From an uncultured Elusimicrobiales bacterium (GTDB taxonomy: Bacteria > Elusimicrobiota > Elusimicrobia > Elusimicrobiales > Elusimicrobiaceae), in NCBI GenBank assembly GCA_934667625.1, contig CAKUMH010000003.1, positions 90,138 through 154,137 on the forward strand: a stretch of 64,000 nucleotides of DNA. Direction: 5' to 3'. Each line of letters begins with the position of its first letter. Position 1 is the first letter of the stretch. The position numbers and the translations under genes were made by a program. The notes under the pieces were generated by a model. It did no database searches, was not told the origin of the DNA, and saw only the letters and a list, made by a program, of their open reading frames with translations. Shown here in pieces: positions 6,984 through 14,784 of this stretch.

Positions 6984-9363
6984 TACCGAAGAGGAATCCT
7001 CCGCCAAAAAGAAAACTGCGGCTAAAAAATCTACCACCAAAACCACCGCTAAAAAAACGGCGGTAAAAAAGACAGCGGCCAAAAAAACAACCGCCGCCAA
7101 AAAGACGACGGCTGTTAAAAAAACCGCGGCTAAAAAGCCTGCCGCCAAAAAGACAACGCACAAGGCCCCCGCGGCCAAAACGGCTGAGCCAACGGCAGCG
7201 CCCGCGCATACGGAAACGGCCCCGCAAAAGCAGACCGAGGCCGTGCAAACGGCCGCTCCGGTTGCTGCGCCGAAACCCGCGGTAGCACAACCCGTGCAGG
7301 CCAAACCTGCCCCCGTACAACAGGCAACCCCTGTTCAGCCCAAAGTGCAGCCGGCCCCCGCGGTGCAAAAACCGGTGGCCGCACAGCCTAAACCGGCACC
7401 GCAGCCGCAAGCACCTGCACAGCCCAAGCAGGCCCCTGCGCCGCAAGCGCAGCACCCGCAAAACGGGCAGAACAACCGTCCGCAGGGCCCGGTCCAACAG
7501 GCGGCCAAACCGCAGGAAAACCGCCCGCAGGGTCACAACAACCCGCGCCATGGGCATCACCACAACGAAGTAATCGCACAAGCCCCGGTCAAGGACCCCA
7601 AGCTCATCCGTATCGTCGGCCAGCCGACCGTCAAAGAATTGGCGGAAAAGATGAATTTCAAAATCAACGATTTCATCAAAAAGCTGATGATGATGGGTAT
7701 CTTTGCCACCATTAACCAACGCCTGGAAAAGGATATGATTGAGCTCATCGTGGATGAATGCGGCTTTAAAGCGGAAATGGCGGAAGAAGATTTAAACCAA
7801 GAGACCGTTGCCCTTATGGAAACGGAAGACGACCCCGCTTCGCTCAAACCGCGCAGCCCGGTTATCACCATTATGGGCCACGTGGACCACGGCAAGACCA
7901 GTCTGTTGGACGCTATTCGCAAGTCCAACGTAGTGGCGGGCGAAGCCGGCGCCATCACCCAGCACATTGGTGCCTATCGGGTGAACACACCGCGCGGGAT
8001 TTTAACCTTCCTGGATACGCCCGGCCACGAAGCGTTTACAGCCATGCGTGCCCGCGGGGCGCAAGCCACGGATATTGTCGTCCTCGTGGTGTCCGCCACG
8101 GACGGCATTATGCCCCAGACCATTGAAGCCATGGAACACGCCAAAGCGGCAGGTGCGCCGATTATTGTGGCGGTCAACAAAATTGACCTTCCCGGCGCCA
8201 ACCCGGACCGCGTCAAGCAGGACCTGGCCTCCCGCGGCCTCGTGCCCGAGGAATGGCAGGGCAACACGATTTTTGTGGAAATTTCCGCCAAAAAGCACAT
8301 AAACATTGACAAGCTTTTGGAAATGATTGCCCTCCAGGCCGAAATGATGGAACTCAAAGCCAACCCGGACAGACCGGGTGTGGGCGTGATTTTGGAAAGT
8401 AAGCGCGACAACAAACGCGGCGTGGTGGCCACGGTGCTGGTGCAAAAAGGCACGATGAAGGTGGGAGACCCTTTCCTCGTCGGCACGAACTATGGCCGCA
8501 TCCGCGCGCTGATTGACGAAAATTCCAAACGCTACCAATCCATTGGCCCCAGCACGCCGGCGGAAATTTTGGGTATCAACGGCGAGCCGCCGCAAGTGGG
8601 CGATACGCTCTACATTATGCCCAGCGAAAAGGAAGCCCGCTACGCGGCCGAAAAGCGCAAACTGGCCCAGAAGGAGGACTCCCAAGCGCGCCGCAAACAG
8701 GTGTCTTTAATGAACCTGCGCCAAGCCGACGAAAACGGCAACACCGTCAAGAAATTAAGTCTTATTTTAAAGGCGGACGTGCAGGGCTCCATTGAGGCCA
8801 TTAAAGACGCGCTCTTGCGCATTCCGTCCGACGAAGTGGAGCTGGACTTGATTCTCTCCGCCCCCGGTAACATCAACGAATCGGACATTCTGCTCGCCAA
8901 GGCCAGCAACGCCGTGGTGATTGGGTTCCACGTGGACGTGGAAAACAAAGCCCAAACCGAGGCCGAACGCGAAGGCATTGAAATCCGCCGCTACACGATT
9001 ATCTTTGAACTCTTGGAAGATATCAAAGCCGCCATGGAAGGTTTATTGGAACCCGACGTGGTGGAAACGGTCGTGGGCACCGCCGTCATCAAGAAAGTGA
9101 TGAAGTTAAGCTCCGGCTTGATTTCCGGTTCTTTGGTGGACAGCGGCAAAATGGTGCGCGGATACGAAGTGCGCGTGAAACGCAACGGCGAGGAAGTAGG
9201 CCACGGCAAAATCGGCGGGTTGAAACGCTTTAAGGATGACGTAAAAGAAGTAGAAAAAGGTTATGAATGCGGCATCCTGATTGAAGGTTTCAAAGGAGTA
9301 GCCGAAGGCGACGTGATTGAATGCTTCCGCAAGGATAACGTAACAAGACGTATTAAGATGTAA
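6961..9363 (+). CDS. infB: translation initiation factor IF-2
   Basis: 800 residues. IF-2 is the GTPase that brings initiator tRNA to the 30S subunit and promotes subunit joining. Residues 1-65 are a Lys/Ala/Thr repeat ([18 protein letters not shown] style) like histone H1 tails; 66-205 are Pro/Ala/Gln-rich. Next come an IF2_N domain (about 210-265), the G domain with G1 GHVDHGKT at 306-313, DTPGHE and NKID, then the beta-barrel and C-terminal domains ending RRIKM. The ATG lies inside nusA with GGAGG just before it. Codon use in the core is like its neighbours; the Lys-rich head is A-rich. It is followed by a terminator and by repeated copies of its own 3' end. Confidence 0.97.
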   Translation: MTTKKTTNTEEESSAKKKTAAKKSTTKTTAKKTAVKKTAAKKTTAAKKTTAVKKTAAKKPAAKKTTHKAPAAKTAEPTAAPAHTETAPQKQTEAVQTAAPVAAPKPAVAQPVQAKPAPVQQATPVQPKVQPAPAVQKPVAAQPKPAPQPQAPAQPKQAPAPQAQHPQNGQNNRPQGPVQQAAKPQENRPQGHNNPRHGHHHNEVIAQAPVKDPKLIRIVGQPTVKELAEKMNFKINDFIKKLMMMGIFATINQRLEKDMIELIVDECGFKAEMAEEDLNQETVALMETEDDPASLKPRSPVITIMGHVDHGKTSLLDAIRKSNVVAGEAGAITQHIGAYRVNTPRGILTFLDTPGHEAFTAMRARGAQATDIVVLVVSATDGIMPQTIEAMEHAKAAGAPIIVAVNKIDLPGANPDRVKQDLASRGLVPEEWQGNTIFVEISAKKHINIDKLLEMIALQAEMMELKANPDRPGVGVILESKRDNKRGVVATVLVQKGTMKVGDPFLVGTNYGRIRALIDENSKRYQSIGPSTPAEILGINGEPPQVGDTLYIMPSEKEARYAAEKRKLAQKEDSQARRKQVSLMNLRQADENGNTVKKLSLILKADVQGSIEAIKDALLRIPSDEVELDLILSAPGNINESDILLAKASNAVVIGFHVDVENKAQTEAEREGIEIRRYTIIFELLEDIKAAMEGLLEPDVVETVVGTAVIKKVMKLSSGLISGSLVDSGKMVRGYEVRVKRNGEEVGHGKIGGLKRFKDDVKEVEKGYECGILIEGFKGVAEGDVIECFRKDNVTRRIKM

Positions 9364-9382
9364 GTTTTAGACGTGCCGCATG

Positions 9383-9415
9383 AAAACCCCGAGGATTTGA
9401 CCGAGGGGTTTTCTT
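9383..9415 (+). terminator. terminator after infB
   Basis: AAAACCCC (9383-9390) pairs with GGGGTTTT (9405-9412) 20 bases past the infB stop. Confidence 0.75.
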
Positions 9416-9428
9416 ATGCCCATAGAGG

Positions 9429-9509
9429 GAAGGTTTCAAAGGAGTAACCGAAGGCGATGTGATTGAATGCTTCCGCAAGGATAACATAACAAGACGTATT
9501 AAAATGTAA
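9429..9509 (+). pseudogene. duplicated 3' end of infB
   Basis: This stretch repeats the last 26 codons and stop of infB (EGFKGV...RRIKM-stop, template 9283-9363). I see four base differences, all transitions, causing Ala-to-Thr and Val-to-Ile changes; the frame is open but has no start. It is the first unit of the array that follows and shows the array grew from the infB tail. Confidence 0.85.
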
Positions 9510-9546
9510 TTTTAATTCAAGCCAAGACGCGAGTTGTTTTAAAGCT

Positions 9547-9575
9547 AAAAGCCCTACGATAAGTAGGGCTTTTTT
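9547..9575 (+). terminator. array terminator 1
   Basis: GCCCTAC (9551-9557), GATAA loop, GTAGGGC (9563-9569), then T6. The A run on the left makes it work on both strands. Confidence 0.8.
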
Positions 9576-9650
9576 ATGCCTCGCGGATTGTAACGCGCAG
9601 AATTAAGATGTAAGTTTAATTCAAGCCAAAACGTGAGCTGTTTTAAAGCT

Positions 9651-9679
9651 AAAAGCCCTACGATAAGTAGGGCTTTTTT
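9651..9679 (+). terminator. array terminator 2
   Basis: Identical hairpin GCCCTAC-GATAA-GTAGGGC at 9655-9673 followed by T6. Confidence 0.8.
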
Positions 9680-9755
9680 ATGCCTCGCGGATTGTAACAC
9701 GCAGAATTAAAATGTAATTTTAATTCAAGCGCAAAACGCGAGCTGTTTTAAAGCA

Positions 9756-9784
9756 AAAAGCCCTACGATAAGTAGGGCTTTTTT
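9756..9784 (+). terminator. array terminator 3
   Basis: Identical hairpin at 9760-9778 followed by T6; the flank has one local difference (AAGCAAAAAG). Confidence 0.8.
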
Positions 9785-9859
9785 ATGCCTAGTGGATTGT
9801 AACGCGCAGAATTAAAATGTAATTTTAATTCAAGCCAAAACGCGAGCTGTTTTAAAGCT

Positions 9860-9888
9860 AAAAGCCCTACGATAAGTAGGGCTTTTTT
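9860..9888 (+). terminator. array terminator 4
   Basis: Identical hairpin at 9864-9882 followed by T6; last unit of the array. Confidence 0.8.
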
Positions 9889-9984
9889 ATGCCTCGCCGT
9901 AATCTTACTTTTTGTGCCGACAAAAAGAAAGCCAAAAGCTCGTCGCCCGAAGCGTTATAAAAGGCAGCAACCACAGCAACAATC

Positions 9985-10029
9985 AAACGACCCAACGGGT
10001 AGGTGCTGAATCAAGTTCAACATGACCCC
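9985..10029 (-). repeat. dispersed palindromic repeat, family B
   Basis: The minus strand reads GTCATGTTGAACTTGATTCAG, then CACCTACCCGTTGGGTCG, the same plan as the copy at 35354. Confidence 0.7.
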
Positions 10030-10070
10030 TTGTTTGTTACCACGGCCAACGGCGAAAAACAAAATAAAAA

Positions 10071-10121
10071 GTCACCCTGAACGGCGGCCCGCAGGGTATC
10101 AGGGGCTACCGTTTGGGTTGT
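10071..10121 (+). repeat. dispersed palindromic repeat, family B with GC-rich insert
   Basis: GTCACCCTGAA, insert CGGCGGCCCGCAGGG, then TATCAGGGGCTACC and TTGGGTTGTT. The GC insert replaces the short CTTGA loop of other copies. Confidence 0.7.
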
Positions 10122-10127
10122 TAAGCC

Positions 10128-10158
10128 GTCATCCTGGAGTGTCTTAGTCCAGGATCTC
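10128..10158 (+). repeat. 31-bp hairpin repeat, family A
   Basis: GTCATCCTGGA, 9-base loop, TCCAGGATCTC. One of five 31-bp copies in the window. Confidence 0.8.
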
Positions 10159-10189
10159 GCCGTTGCCTTTCCGTCATCAAATAAGTGCC

Positions 10190-10241
10190 GTCATTCTGAA
10201 CGGCGGCCCGCAGGGTTTTCAGAATCTACCTTTTGTGTTGT
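10190..10241 (+). repeat. dispersed palindromic repeat, family B with GC-rich insert
   Basis: GTCATTCTGAA, insert CGGCGGCCCGCAGGG, TTTTCAGAATCTACC. The stem ATTCTGAA/TTCAGAAT is a compensated variant of ACCCTGAA/TTCAGGGT. Confidence 0.75.
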
Positions 10242-10308
10242 TCGTCGTTTCGTCGTTTCGCCGTTTCGCCAGCCCCCTGGTTAGTATCCAGGCGGCATTT
10301 TCCCCCAT

Positions 10309-10338
10309 AAAAAAGCCCCGCACCAGGCGGGGCTTTTT
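10309..10338 (-). terminator. terminator of pilin 10359
   Basis: AAAAGCCCCG and CGGGGCTTTTT around CACCAGG; A and T runs on both sides make it bidirectional. Confidence 0.8.
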
Positions 10339-10358
10339 ACTCTCGTCACAAAAACAAA

Positions 10359-10889
10359 CTATTTAATCATACCCTTGGCATTACCATTAGCAATAGATTT
10401 GCAAATGGCAGAAGCATCCGCCGTCGCGTCCGCGCTCAAAGGAGCGGTGGGCTTCGCCGTCGAGCAGTTGCGGCGAATGTTCCCGTCGGAATCAATAGAC
10501 AGGTTGATGGAATACTGCGTATCAGTAGAGGTGCTCGGCGTGAACGTGCCTCCGGACACGGTACCGCGCTGCGCCGTAGCCAACAAGGTATTAGTGGCCG
10601 CGGCCGGCACCGTTACCGTCAACTGGAAGTTTTTAGTCGTGGTAGTGGAAGTAGTGGTCGTTCCCACGCCCGGCAACTGCAAGTCCAACTGGGTCAAGTC
10701 GTTGGTAAACTGGCCCTGACCCATTTTGTAAATTTGCTCGGCGGTGGCCAAGTTGCCCAAGAGGGTAATGGCTTCCGTCGCGCGGGATTTTTCTACCGCT
10801 TTGGTGTACTGCGGCAGCGCCACAGCGGCCAAAATGCCGATAATGAGCACGACTACCAACAGTTCAATTAATGTAAAACCTTTCTTCAT
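10359..10889 (-). CDS. type IV pilin-like protein
   Basis: 176 residues, leader [11 protein letters not shown] with Glu5, helix ending ALPQYTKAVEKSRATEA, then the motif QGQFTNDLTQLDLQLPGV and a Thr-rich loop (about residues 76-85, TTTTSTTTT). The C-terminal pair is CSTAKP...AICKSIANG, the D-region disulfide signature also seen in the other pilins here. The start has AGGAGATAAAACTT before ATG. It shares its N-terminal half and upstream region almost exactly with the gene at 11156, and both arose by tandem duplication; the tails have diverged. It runs against the translation operon. Confidence 0.94.
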   Translation of the reverse strand: MKKGFTLIELLVVVLIIGILAAVALPQYTKAVEKSRATEAITLLGNLATAEQIYKMGQGQFTNDLTQLDLQLPGVGTTTTSTTTTKNFQLTVTVPAAATNTLLATAQRGTVSGGTFTPSTSTDTQYSINLSIDSDGNIRRNCSTAKPTAPLSADATADASAICKSIANGNAKGMIK

Positions 10890-10954
10890 AAGTTTTATCT
10901 CCTATCCATAATTTATAGCGCACCCTGCACGCTACCCTAATAGTTTAAATATAT

Positions 10955-10970
10955 TTGAAAGAAATTTCAA
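10955..10970. promoter_or_regulatory. palindrome TTGAAA-N4-TTTCAA upstream of pilin (copy 1)
   Basis: A perfect inverted repeat in the 5' flank of the pilin, conserved in the second duplicate. Possible operator or promoter element. Confidence 0.35.
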
Positions 10971-11008
10971 GTATTTTTAGTTGTAAAAACCCAAAATGCA
11001 ATAGAACT

Positions 11009-11109
11009 ATGATAGACAGAATTAAAAGGAAATCGGTGCTAAACTGCGTGGCCGCCTGCACTTAAAGAGAATCCCCTCTTTTACTTTTGAATTTGACGAT
11101 ACGCCATAA
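11009..11109 (+). pseudogene. rbfA fragment left by duplication
   Basis: It starts ATGATAGACAGAATTAAA exactly like rbfA at 11788, then jumps to the segment encoding E-I-G-A-K-L-R-G-R-L-H-L-K-R-I-P-S-F and ends in a new TAA formed at the duplication joint. About 190 bases are missing and the two parts are out of frame. The -10 before it has lost three bases (TATAAT became AAT). Clearly non-functional. Confidence 0.9.
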
Positions 11110-11137
11110 AAAAGCCCCGCACCAGGCGGGGCTTTTT
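11108..11137 (-). terminator. terminator of pilin 11156
   Basis: The same GCCCCGC/GCGGGGC-type hairpin as at 10309, duplicated with the pilin. Confidence 0.8.
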
Positions 11138-11155
11138 ACTCGTCACAAAAACAAC

Positions 11156-11665
11156 TTATTTAATCTTACCATTTGTATCACCATTGGCAATGGATTTGCA
11201 CATTGCAGTAACGTCAGTGGCCTCCTGAGATTTCTGGCACGTGCGCGTAATTGTGCCGTCCGCGGCAATATCCAGCTTAATGGTGTACTGGTTATCACCA
11301 GAGCCAATCACCGTACCGGAGCTGTCCACGCGGTCCGCATAAGCCGTCAACGTAGTGCCCGTAGTCGCAGTGGTACCCGCCGGTGTCGTAATAGTAATTT
11401 TAAAGTTTTTAGTAACAATGTCTTTATCAAAGGCACCCGTTACGCCCGGCAACTGCAAGTCCAACTGGGTCAAGTCGTTGGTAAAAGCCCCTTGTCCCAT
11501 TTTGTAAATCTGCTCGGCGGTGGCCAAATTGCCCAAGAGGGTAATGGCTTCCGTCGCGCGGGATTTTTCTACCGCTTTGGTGTACTGCGGCAACGCCACA
11601 GCGGCCAAAATGCCGATAATGAGCACGACTACCAACAGTTCAATTAACGTAAAACCTTTCTTCAT
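11156..11665 (-). CDS. type IV pilin-like protein
   Basis: 169 residues, tandem duplicate of the pilin at 10359. The first 70 or so residues are almost the same ([35 protein letters not shown]); the only early change is GQF to GAF. The rest has diverged (KNFKITITTPAGTTATTG; C-terminal CQKSQEATDVTAMCKSIANG). The start is preceded by AGGAGATAAAACTT. The conserved helix plus varying tail suggests interchangeable fibre subunits with different surfaces; this is inference. It faces away from rbfA and shares its 122-base upstream region with it. Confidence 0.94.
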   Translation of the reverse strand: MKKGFTLIELLVVVLIIGILAAVALPQYTKAVEKSRATEAITLLGNLATAEQIYKMGQGAFTNDLTQLDLQLPGVTGAFDKDIVTKNFKITITTPAGTTATTGTTLTAYADRVDSSGTVIGSGDNQYTIKLDIAADGTITRTCQKSQEATDVTAMCKSIANGDTNGKIK

Positions 11666-11775
11666 AAGTTTTATCTCCTATCCGTAATTTATAGCGCACC
11701 CTGCACGCTACCCCAATAGTTTAAATATATTTGAAAGAAATTTCAAGTATTTTTAGTTGTAAAAACCCAAAATGC

Positions 11776-11787
11776 TATAATAGAACT
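11776..11787 (+). promoter_or_regulatory. -10 element directly before rbfA (leaderless start)
   Basis: TATAAT at 11776-11781 and only six bases (AGAACT) before the rbfA ATG; no Shine-Dalgarno. Transcription would begin at or next to the start codon. Confidence 0.65.
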
Positions 11788-12147
11788 ATGATAGACAGAA
11801 TTAAACGTTTGGAAACCCTTTTGTTGGAAGAAATCAACACGCTTATTACCAAAATGGCCGCCAACGGCGATTTTGGCGGTTTCGTGACGATTACGGCGGT
11901 GCGCCTGTCTAAAGATTTGGCCAACGCCAAGGTGTTCTTTTCGGTTTTTGGCAGCCCGGAGGACAAAAAGAAAACGCAGGAGGCGCTGTCGCTGCTGCGC
12001 AAAGAAATCGGCGCCAAACTGCGCGGCCGCCTGCACTTAAAGAGAATTCCCTCTTTTACTTTTGAATTTGACGATACGCCCGAAAAGGCCTCTCGCGTGG
12101 AGGCCATTTTCCAAGTGATAGAAAAGGAAAAACACGATGCAAAATAG
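11788..12147 (+). CDS. rbfA: 30S ribosome-binding factor A
   Basis: 119 residues, normal RbfA size. It is a KH-like protein acting in late 30S maturation and cold adaptation. Motifs are MIDRIKRLETLLLEEINTLI, VTITAVRLSKDLANAKVFFSVFG and the conserved LRGRLHLKRIPSFTFEFDDT near the C-terminus. I chose the ATG at 11788, which begins like other RbfA proteins; an upstream in-frame ATG lies before the -10 box and would be outside the transcript. It overlaps nrnA by 11 bases. In most bacteria it directly follows infB; here 2.4 kb separates them. Confidence 0.93.
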   Translation: MIDRIKRLETLLLEEINTLITKMAANGDFGGFVTITAVRLSKDLANAKVFFSVFGSPEDKKKTQEALSLLRKEIGAKLRGRLHLKRIPSFTFEFDDTPEKASRVEAIFQVIEKEKHDAK

Positions 12148-13132
12148 AGAAGAAAGCCTGCGCCAAGTTTGGCAAGCCCTCCGCGCCGGAAAAAAGTTTT
12201 TTATTGCCGGCCATTTAAACCCGGACGGGGACTCCCTGGGCTGCACCTTGACCATGACTTCCCTCTTGGAGCGGATGGGCAAAACGGTCTATGCCTACTG
12301 TGCCCCCGCCGTCGGAAACGATTTAAAATTCCTGCCTGGAATTCCCAAAATTCACGTGGGAGTTCTGCCGGAAAAGCCGGATTTTGACACTGTTCTTCTC
12401 TTGGAATGTTCCGACCGCCAACGCGGCGGCGATTTGGAAAGCGTCCTCCAATCCGCCCAAACGCTTATTAATATAGACCACCACCTGGTCAGCGATGCGT
12501 ACGGCGACGTCAATCACATTGATTCCAAGGCCTCCTCCACCGCCGAAATTATCTTTCAGCTTTTTGAAGCCTCCGGCGAGGAGCACTGCCTCCCCACCGC
12601 GGACGAGGCCACCTGCCTTTACACGGGGCTCGTAACCGATACGGGCCGCTTTGTCCACTCCAACACCACCGCCGAGGCCCTGCGCGTCGGCTCGGCCCTG
12701 GTGGCCCTCGGGGCGGATGTGGATAAAATCAACCAAGTCATCTACTTTACCAAATCTTACATTGAGCTAAAGCTCCTGGGCCGCGCGCTGGAAAAAATGC
12801 AAATGCGCTTTGACAATAAGTACAGCCAAATTATTTTAACCCGCCGCGACTTTGAAGCATTCGGCGCCACGCCCGCCCAAACGCAGGGAATCGTCAGCCA
12901 GCCGACGATGATCCCCGGCGTGGAAGTTTCCGCGCTCATCAAAGAGGAGCCGGACAAGGTTTCCGTCAATTTACGCTCCCGCGGCAGCGTGGACGTCAGC
13001 CGCATTGCCCAAACCTTTGGCGGCGGCGGCCATGCACGCGCCTCGGGCTTTAAAGTAACGGGCAAAACCGTGGACGAGGTGGCCGAAGCCCTGGCCGATG
13101 TGGTGCAAGATGTCGTTAAAAAACTTGCCTGA
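12137..13132 (+). CDS. nrnA: DHH/DHHA1 phosphoesterase (NrnA-type oligoribonuclease / pAp phosphatase)
   Basis: 331 residues. NrnA-type enzymes degrade nanoRNAs and dephosphorylate 3'-phosphoadenosine 5'-phosphate in the cytoplasm. Motifs seen are GHLNPDGDSLG (metal ligands), DTVLLLECSD, the DHH motif in NIDHH, LYTGLVTDTGRF and the DHHA1 glycine motif GGGGHARASGF near the C-terminus. It overlaps rbfA and truB, matching the conserved rbfA-nrnA-truB order. Substrate preference cannot be read from sequence. Confidence 0.9.
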   Translation: MQNREESLRQVWQALRAGKKFFIAGHLNPDGDSLGCTLTMTSLLERMGKTVYAYCAPAVGNDLKFLPGIPKIHVGVLPEKPDFDTVLLLECSDRQRGGDLESVLQSAQTLINIDHHLVSDAYGDVNHIDSKASSTAEIIFQLFEASGEEHCLPTADEATCLYTGLVTDTGRFVHSNTTAEALRVGSALVALGADVDKINQVIYFTKSYIELKLLGRALEKMQMRFDNKYSQIILTRRDFEAFGATPAQTQGIVSQPTMIPGVEVSALIKEEPDKVSVNLRSRGSVDVSRIAQTFGGGGHARASGFKVTGKTVDEVAEALADVVQDVVKKLA

Positions 13133-13826
13133 ACCGCAAAAAAGCGGTCTTTTGCTTATAGATAAACCGGCAGATTTTTCGTCGCACGATATTATCGCCG
13201 TTTGCCGCCGCATTTTAAAAACCAAAAAAATCGGACACAGCGGCACCTTAGACCCCATGGCCACGGGCCTGTTGATTGTGCTCGTCGGGCGCGAGGCCAC
13301 CAAACGCCAAGACGCCTTCTTAAAACTTTCCAAAACCTATTCAGCCGTTTTAAAACTGGGCGAAGAAACCGATTCGTGGGACGCGCACGGAACCGTGGTG
13401 GCCACCGCACCCGTGCCGGATTTATCGCCGCAAGCCCTGCAAGCGACTACCCAAAAACTATCGGGCGCCATTACACAGCCCATTCCCTTTTTTAGTGCCA
13501 AAAAAATCGGCGGATACCACATGTACGAGCTGGCCCGCAAAGGCCGCGAAATAGAACGCCGCCACAACGAGGTGACCGTTGCTTGGCGCCAAGTCGCCCA
13601 AACGGCCGACGACGAAATCACCTTCACCGTGCATTGTTCGTGCGGCACTTATGTGCGTTCGCTGGGCTATTTGCTTGCCAAAGAGCTGGGCACCGTCGGA
13701 CACCTCACCGCCCTAAGACGGCTTGAAATCGGGCCGTTTTCCGTGCAAAACGCCTTTGACGGCAACCTGTTAAAGGGCTGCCCCACGGATACCCTTTACG
13801 CGCAGGTGGAACCTATTGTTTTATGA
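13098..13826 (+). CDS. truB: tRNA pseudouridine-55 synthase
   Basis: 242 residues. TruB converts U55 of the T-loop of tRNAs to pseudouridine and acts as a tRNA chaperone. Visible motifs are LLIDKPADFSSHD, KIGHSGTLDPMATGLL (with the catalytic Asp), KTYSAVLKLGEETDSWDAHG and the late CSCGTYVRSLGYLLAKELG. It lacks the roughly 60-residue C-terminal PUA-like domain of longer TruB proteins, as in several short bacterial forms. The start is uncertain: ATG at 13098 or 13110, both inside nrnA. The stop overlaps the ribF start (ATGA). Confidence 0.93.
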   Translation: MWCKMSLKNLPEPQKSGLLLIDKPADFSSHDIIAVCRRILKTKKIGHSGTLDPMATGLLIVLVGREATKRQDAFLKLSKTYSAVLKLGEETDSWDAHGTVVATAPVPDLSPQALQATTQKLSGAITQPIPFFSAKKIGGYHMYELARKGREIERRHNEVTVAWRQVAQTADDEITFTVHCSCGTYVRSLGYLLAKELGTVGHLTALRRLEIGPFSVQNAFDGNLLKGCPTDTLYAQVEPIVL

Positions 13827-14719
13827 AGAAGAATTTTATCACCCTTGGAACCTTTGACGGCGTGCACTTGGGGCACCGCCACCTTTTTACCCGCTTGGAT
13901 GCGTTGGCCGCCCTCCACCTGATGCGGCCGCTGGTGCTGTATTTTCCGCTCCCGCCCAAAACGATTTTATCCCCCCACCCGGAAATGAGCGTGCTCACGC
14001 TGCCGGACGAAAAAAAACACCTGCTCAAAAACTTGGGCCTTCGTGCAAACGCCTTGGATTTTGAAACGCTTCACAACCAAACGCCGCAACAATTTTTTGA
14101 GGAAATTTTAGTAAAAAAATACAACATGGGCGGGTTACTCGTCGGGCCGGATTTTGCCTTTGGCAAGGACCGCCAAGGCGGCGCGGATTTTTTGCGCGAG
14201 GCCTGCCAACGCCACAACCTTCCGTTTGAAGTGGCCGATTTTTACCGCGCCGGGAGCGAAAAAATTTCTTCTTCGCTCATTCGCAAAACACTGGCGCAGG
14301 GCGATATTGCCCTGGCGAACACGCTTTTAAGCCGTCCCTATGAACTGACGGGCACCGTGGTCAAGGGCCATAAACTCGGGCGCAAGCTGGGCTTTCCCAC
14401 CGCCAATTTGGACACCGGCCTTTACAAAATTTTGCCGCTTGGCGTGTATGCCGTTAAGGTGCGCGTCGGACGGAAATTGTACGACGGGTTTTGCAACATC
14501 GGCTTTCGCCCAACGGTCAACACGCTCCACACCGTGCTGCCGCTGGTGGAAGTGAACATTTTTGATTTCCGCCAAAGCATTTACGGCCGCAAAATCACCG
14601 TGTGGTTTGCCGAAAAATTACGCGCAGAAACTAAATTTAACGGATTAGACGCCTTGGTGGCGCAGCTTAAAAAAGACCGCCAAACCGCCCGCGCGGCCTT
14701 GAAATCCTTTCGTTTTTAA
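13823..14719 (+). CDS. ribF: bifunctional riboflavin kinase / FAD synthetase
   Basis: 298 residues. RibF phosphorylates riboflavin to FMN and adenylates FMN to FAD. The N-terminal nucleotidyltransferase domain shows GTFDGVHLGHRHLF and later GPDFAFGKDRQGG and SSSLIRKTLAQGD; the C-terminal kinase domain shows GTVVKGHKLGRKLGFPTANLD and FCNIGFRPTV. The length is typical. It overlaps truB by four bases and is followed by a terminator, closing the operon. rpsO, often next in other genomes, is not here. Confidence 0.96.
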   Translation: MKKNFITLGTFDGVHLGHRHLFTRLDALAALHLMRPLVLYFPLPPKTILSPHPEMSVLTLPDEKKHLLKNLGLRANALDFETLHNQTPQQFFEEILVKKYNMGGLLVGPDFAFGKDRQGGADFLREACQRHNLPFEVADFYRAGSEKISSSLIRKTLAQGDIALANTLLSRPYELTGTVVKGHKLGRKLGFPTANLDTGLYKILPLGVYAVKVRVGRKLYDGFCNIGFRPTVNTLHTVLPLVEVNIFDFRQSIYGRKITVWFAEKLRAETKFNGLDALVAQLKKDRQTARAALKSFRF

Positions 14720-14733
14720 TTCCGCCAGACCAC

Positions 14734-14765
14734 AAAAAAACCTCCCGCAGCGGGGAGGTTTTTTG
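14734..14765 (+). terminator. terminator after ribF
   Basis: CCTCCC/GGGAGG stem with A run before and T6 after; bidirectional form also serves the convergent gene at 14785. Confidence 0.8.
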
Positions 14766-14784
14766 TTAATGCGAAAGTAAAAAC

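Larger units (their letters stand above)
9429..9897 (+). repeat. tandem array of four terminator units derived from the infB 3' end
   Basis: Four units repeat with a period of 104-105 bases, measured between hairpins at 9551, 9655, 9760 and 9864. Each later unit starts with a decayed infB tail (GTAACGCGCAGAATTAAAATGTAA-like, still readable as R-I-K-M-stop), then AATTCAAGCC..ACGCGAGCTG, then one identical terminator hairpin. No spacer-like unique sequence lies between units, so this is not a CRISPR array. Confidence 0.9.
9898..10308. other. non-coding stretch filled with dispersed repeats
   Basis: No convincing gene. It holds an imperfect palindrome CTTACTTTTTGTGCCGACAAAAAG (about 9904-9930), several copies of hairpin families A and B, and GTCGTTTC/GCCGTTTC micro-repeats near 10232-10270. 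Confidence 0.7.
10306..12080. repeat. tandem segmental duplication: pilin plus 5' rbfA
   Basis: Unit 1 (10306-11106) and unit 2 (11105-12080) have the same order: terminator, reverse pilin, near-identical 5' flank (10890-11008 versus 11666-11787), start of rbfA. The joint at 11105 fuses rbfA sequence ACGCC to the terminator start CATAAAAAAGCCCC. Unit 1 lost about 190 bases of rbfA; unit 2 runs into the intact gene. Confidence 0.88.

Noticed and set aside
6898..7719. Arg/Gly/Leu-rich reading frame on the minus strand under infB
   Set aside because: It is the mirror of the Lys- and Pro/Ala-rich IF-2 N-terminus; low complexity and no ribosome site.
9508..9897. CRISPR array
   Set aside because: The repeat unit is 104-105 bases with no unique spacers, and each unit is a terminator plus a decayed infB tail; no cas genes are present.
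9898..10308. Insertion sequence between infB and the pilins
   Set aside because: No transposase frame, no terminal inverted repeats bounding the region; only short palindromic repeats.
11731..11787. Upstream in-frame start for rbfA at 11731
   Set aside because: It would lie before the -10 box and adds a segment not like RbfA; the duplicated fragment at 11009 also starts at the MIDRIK codon.
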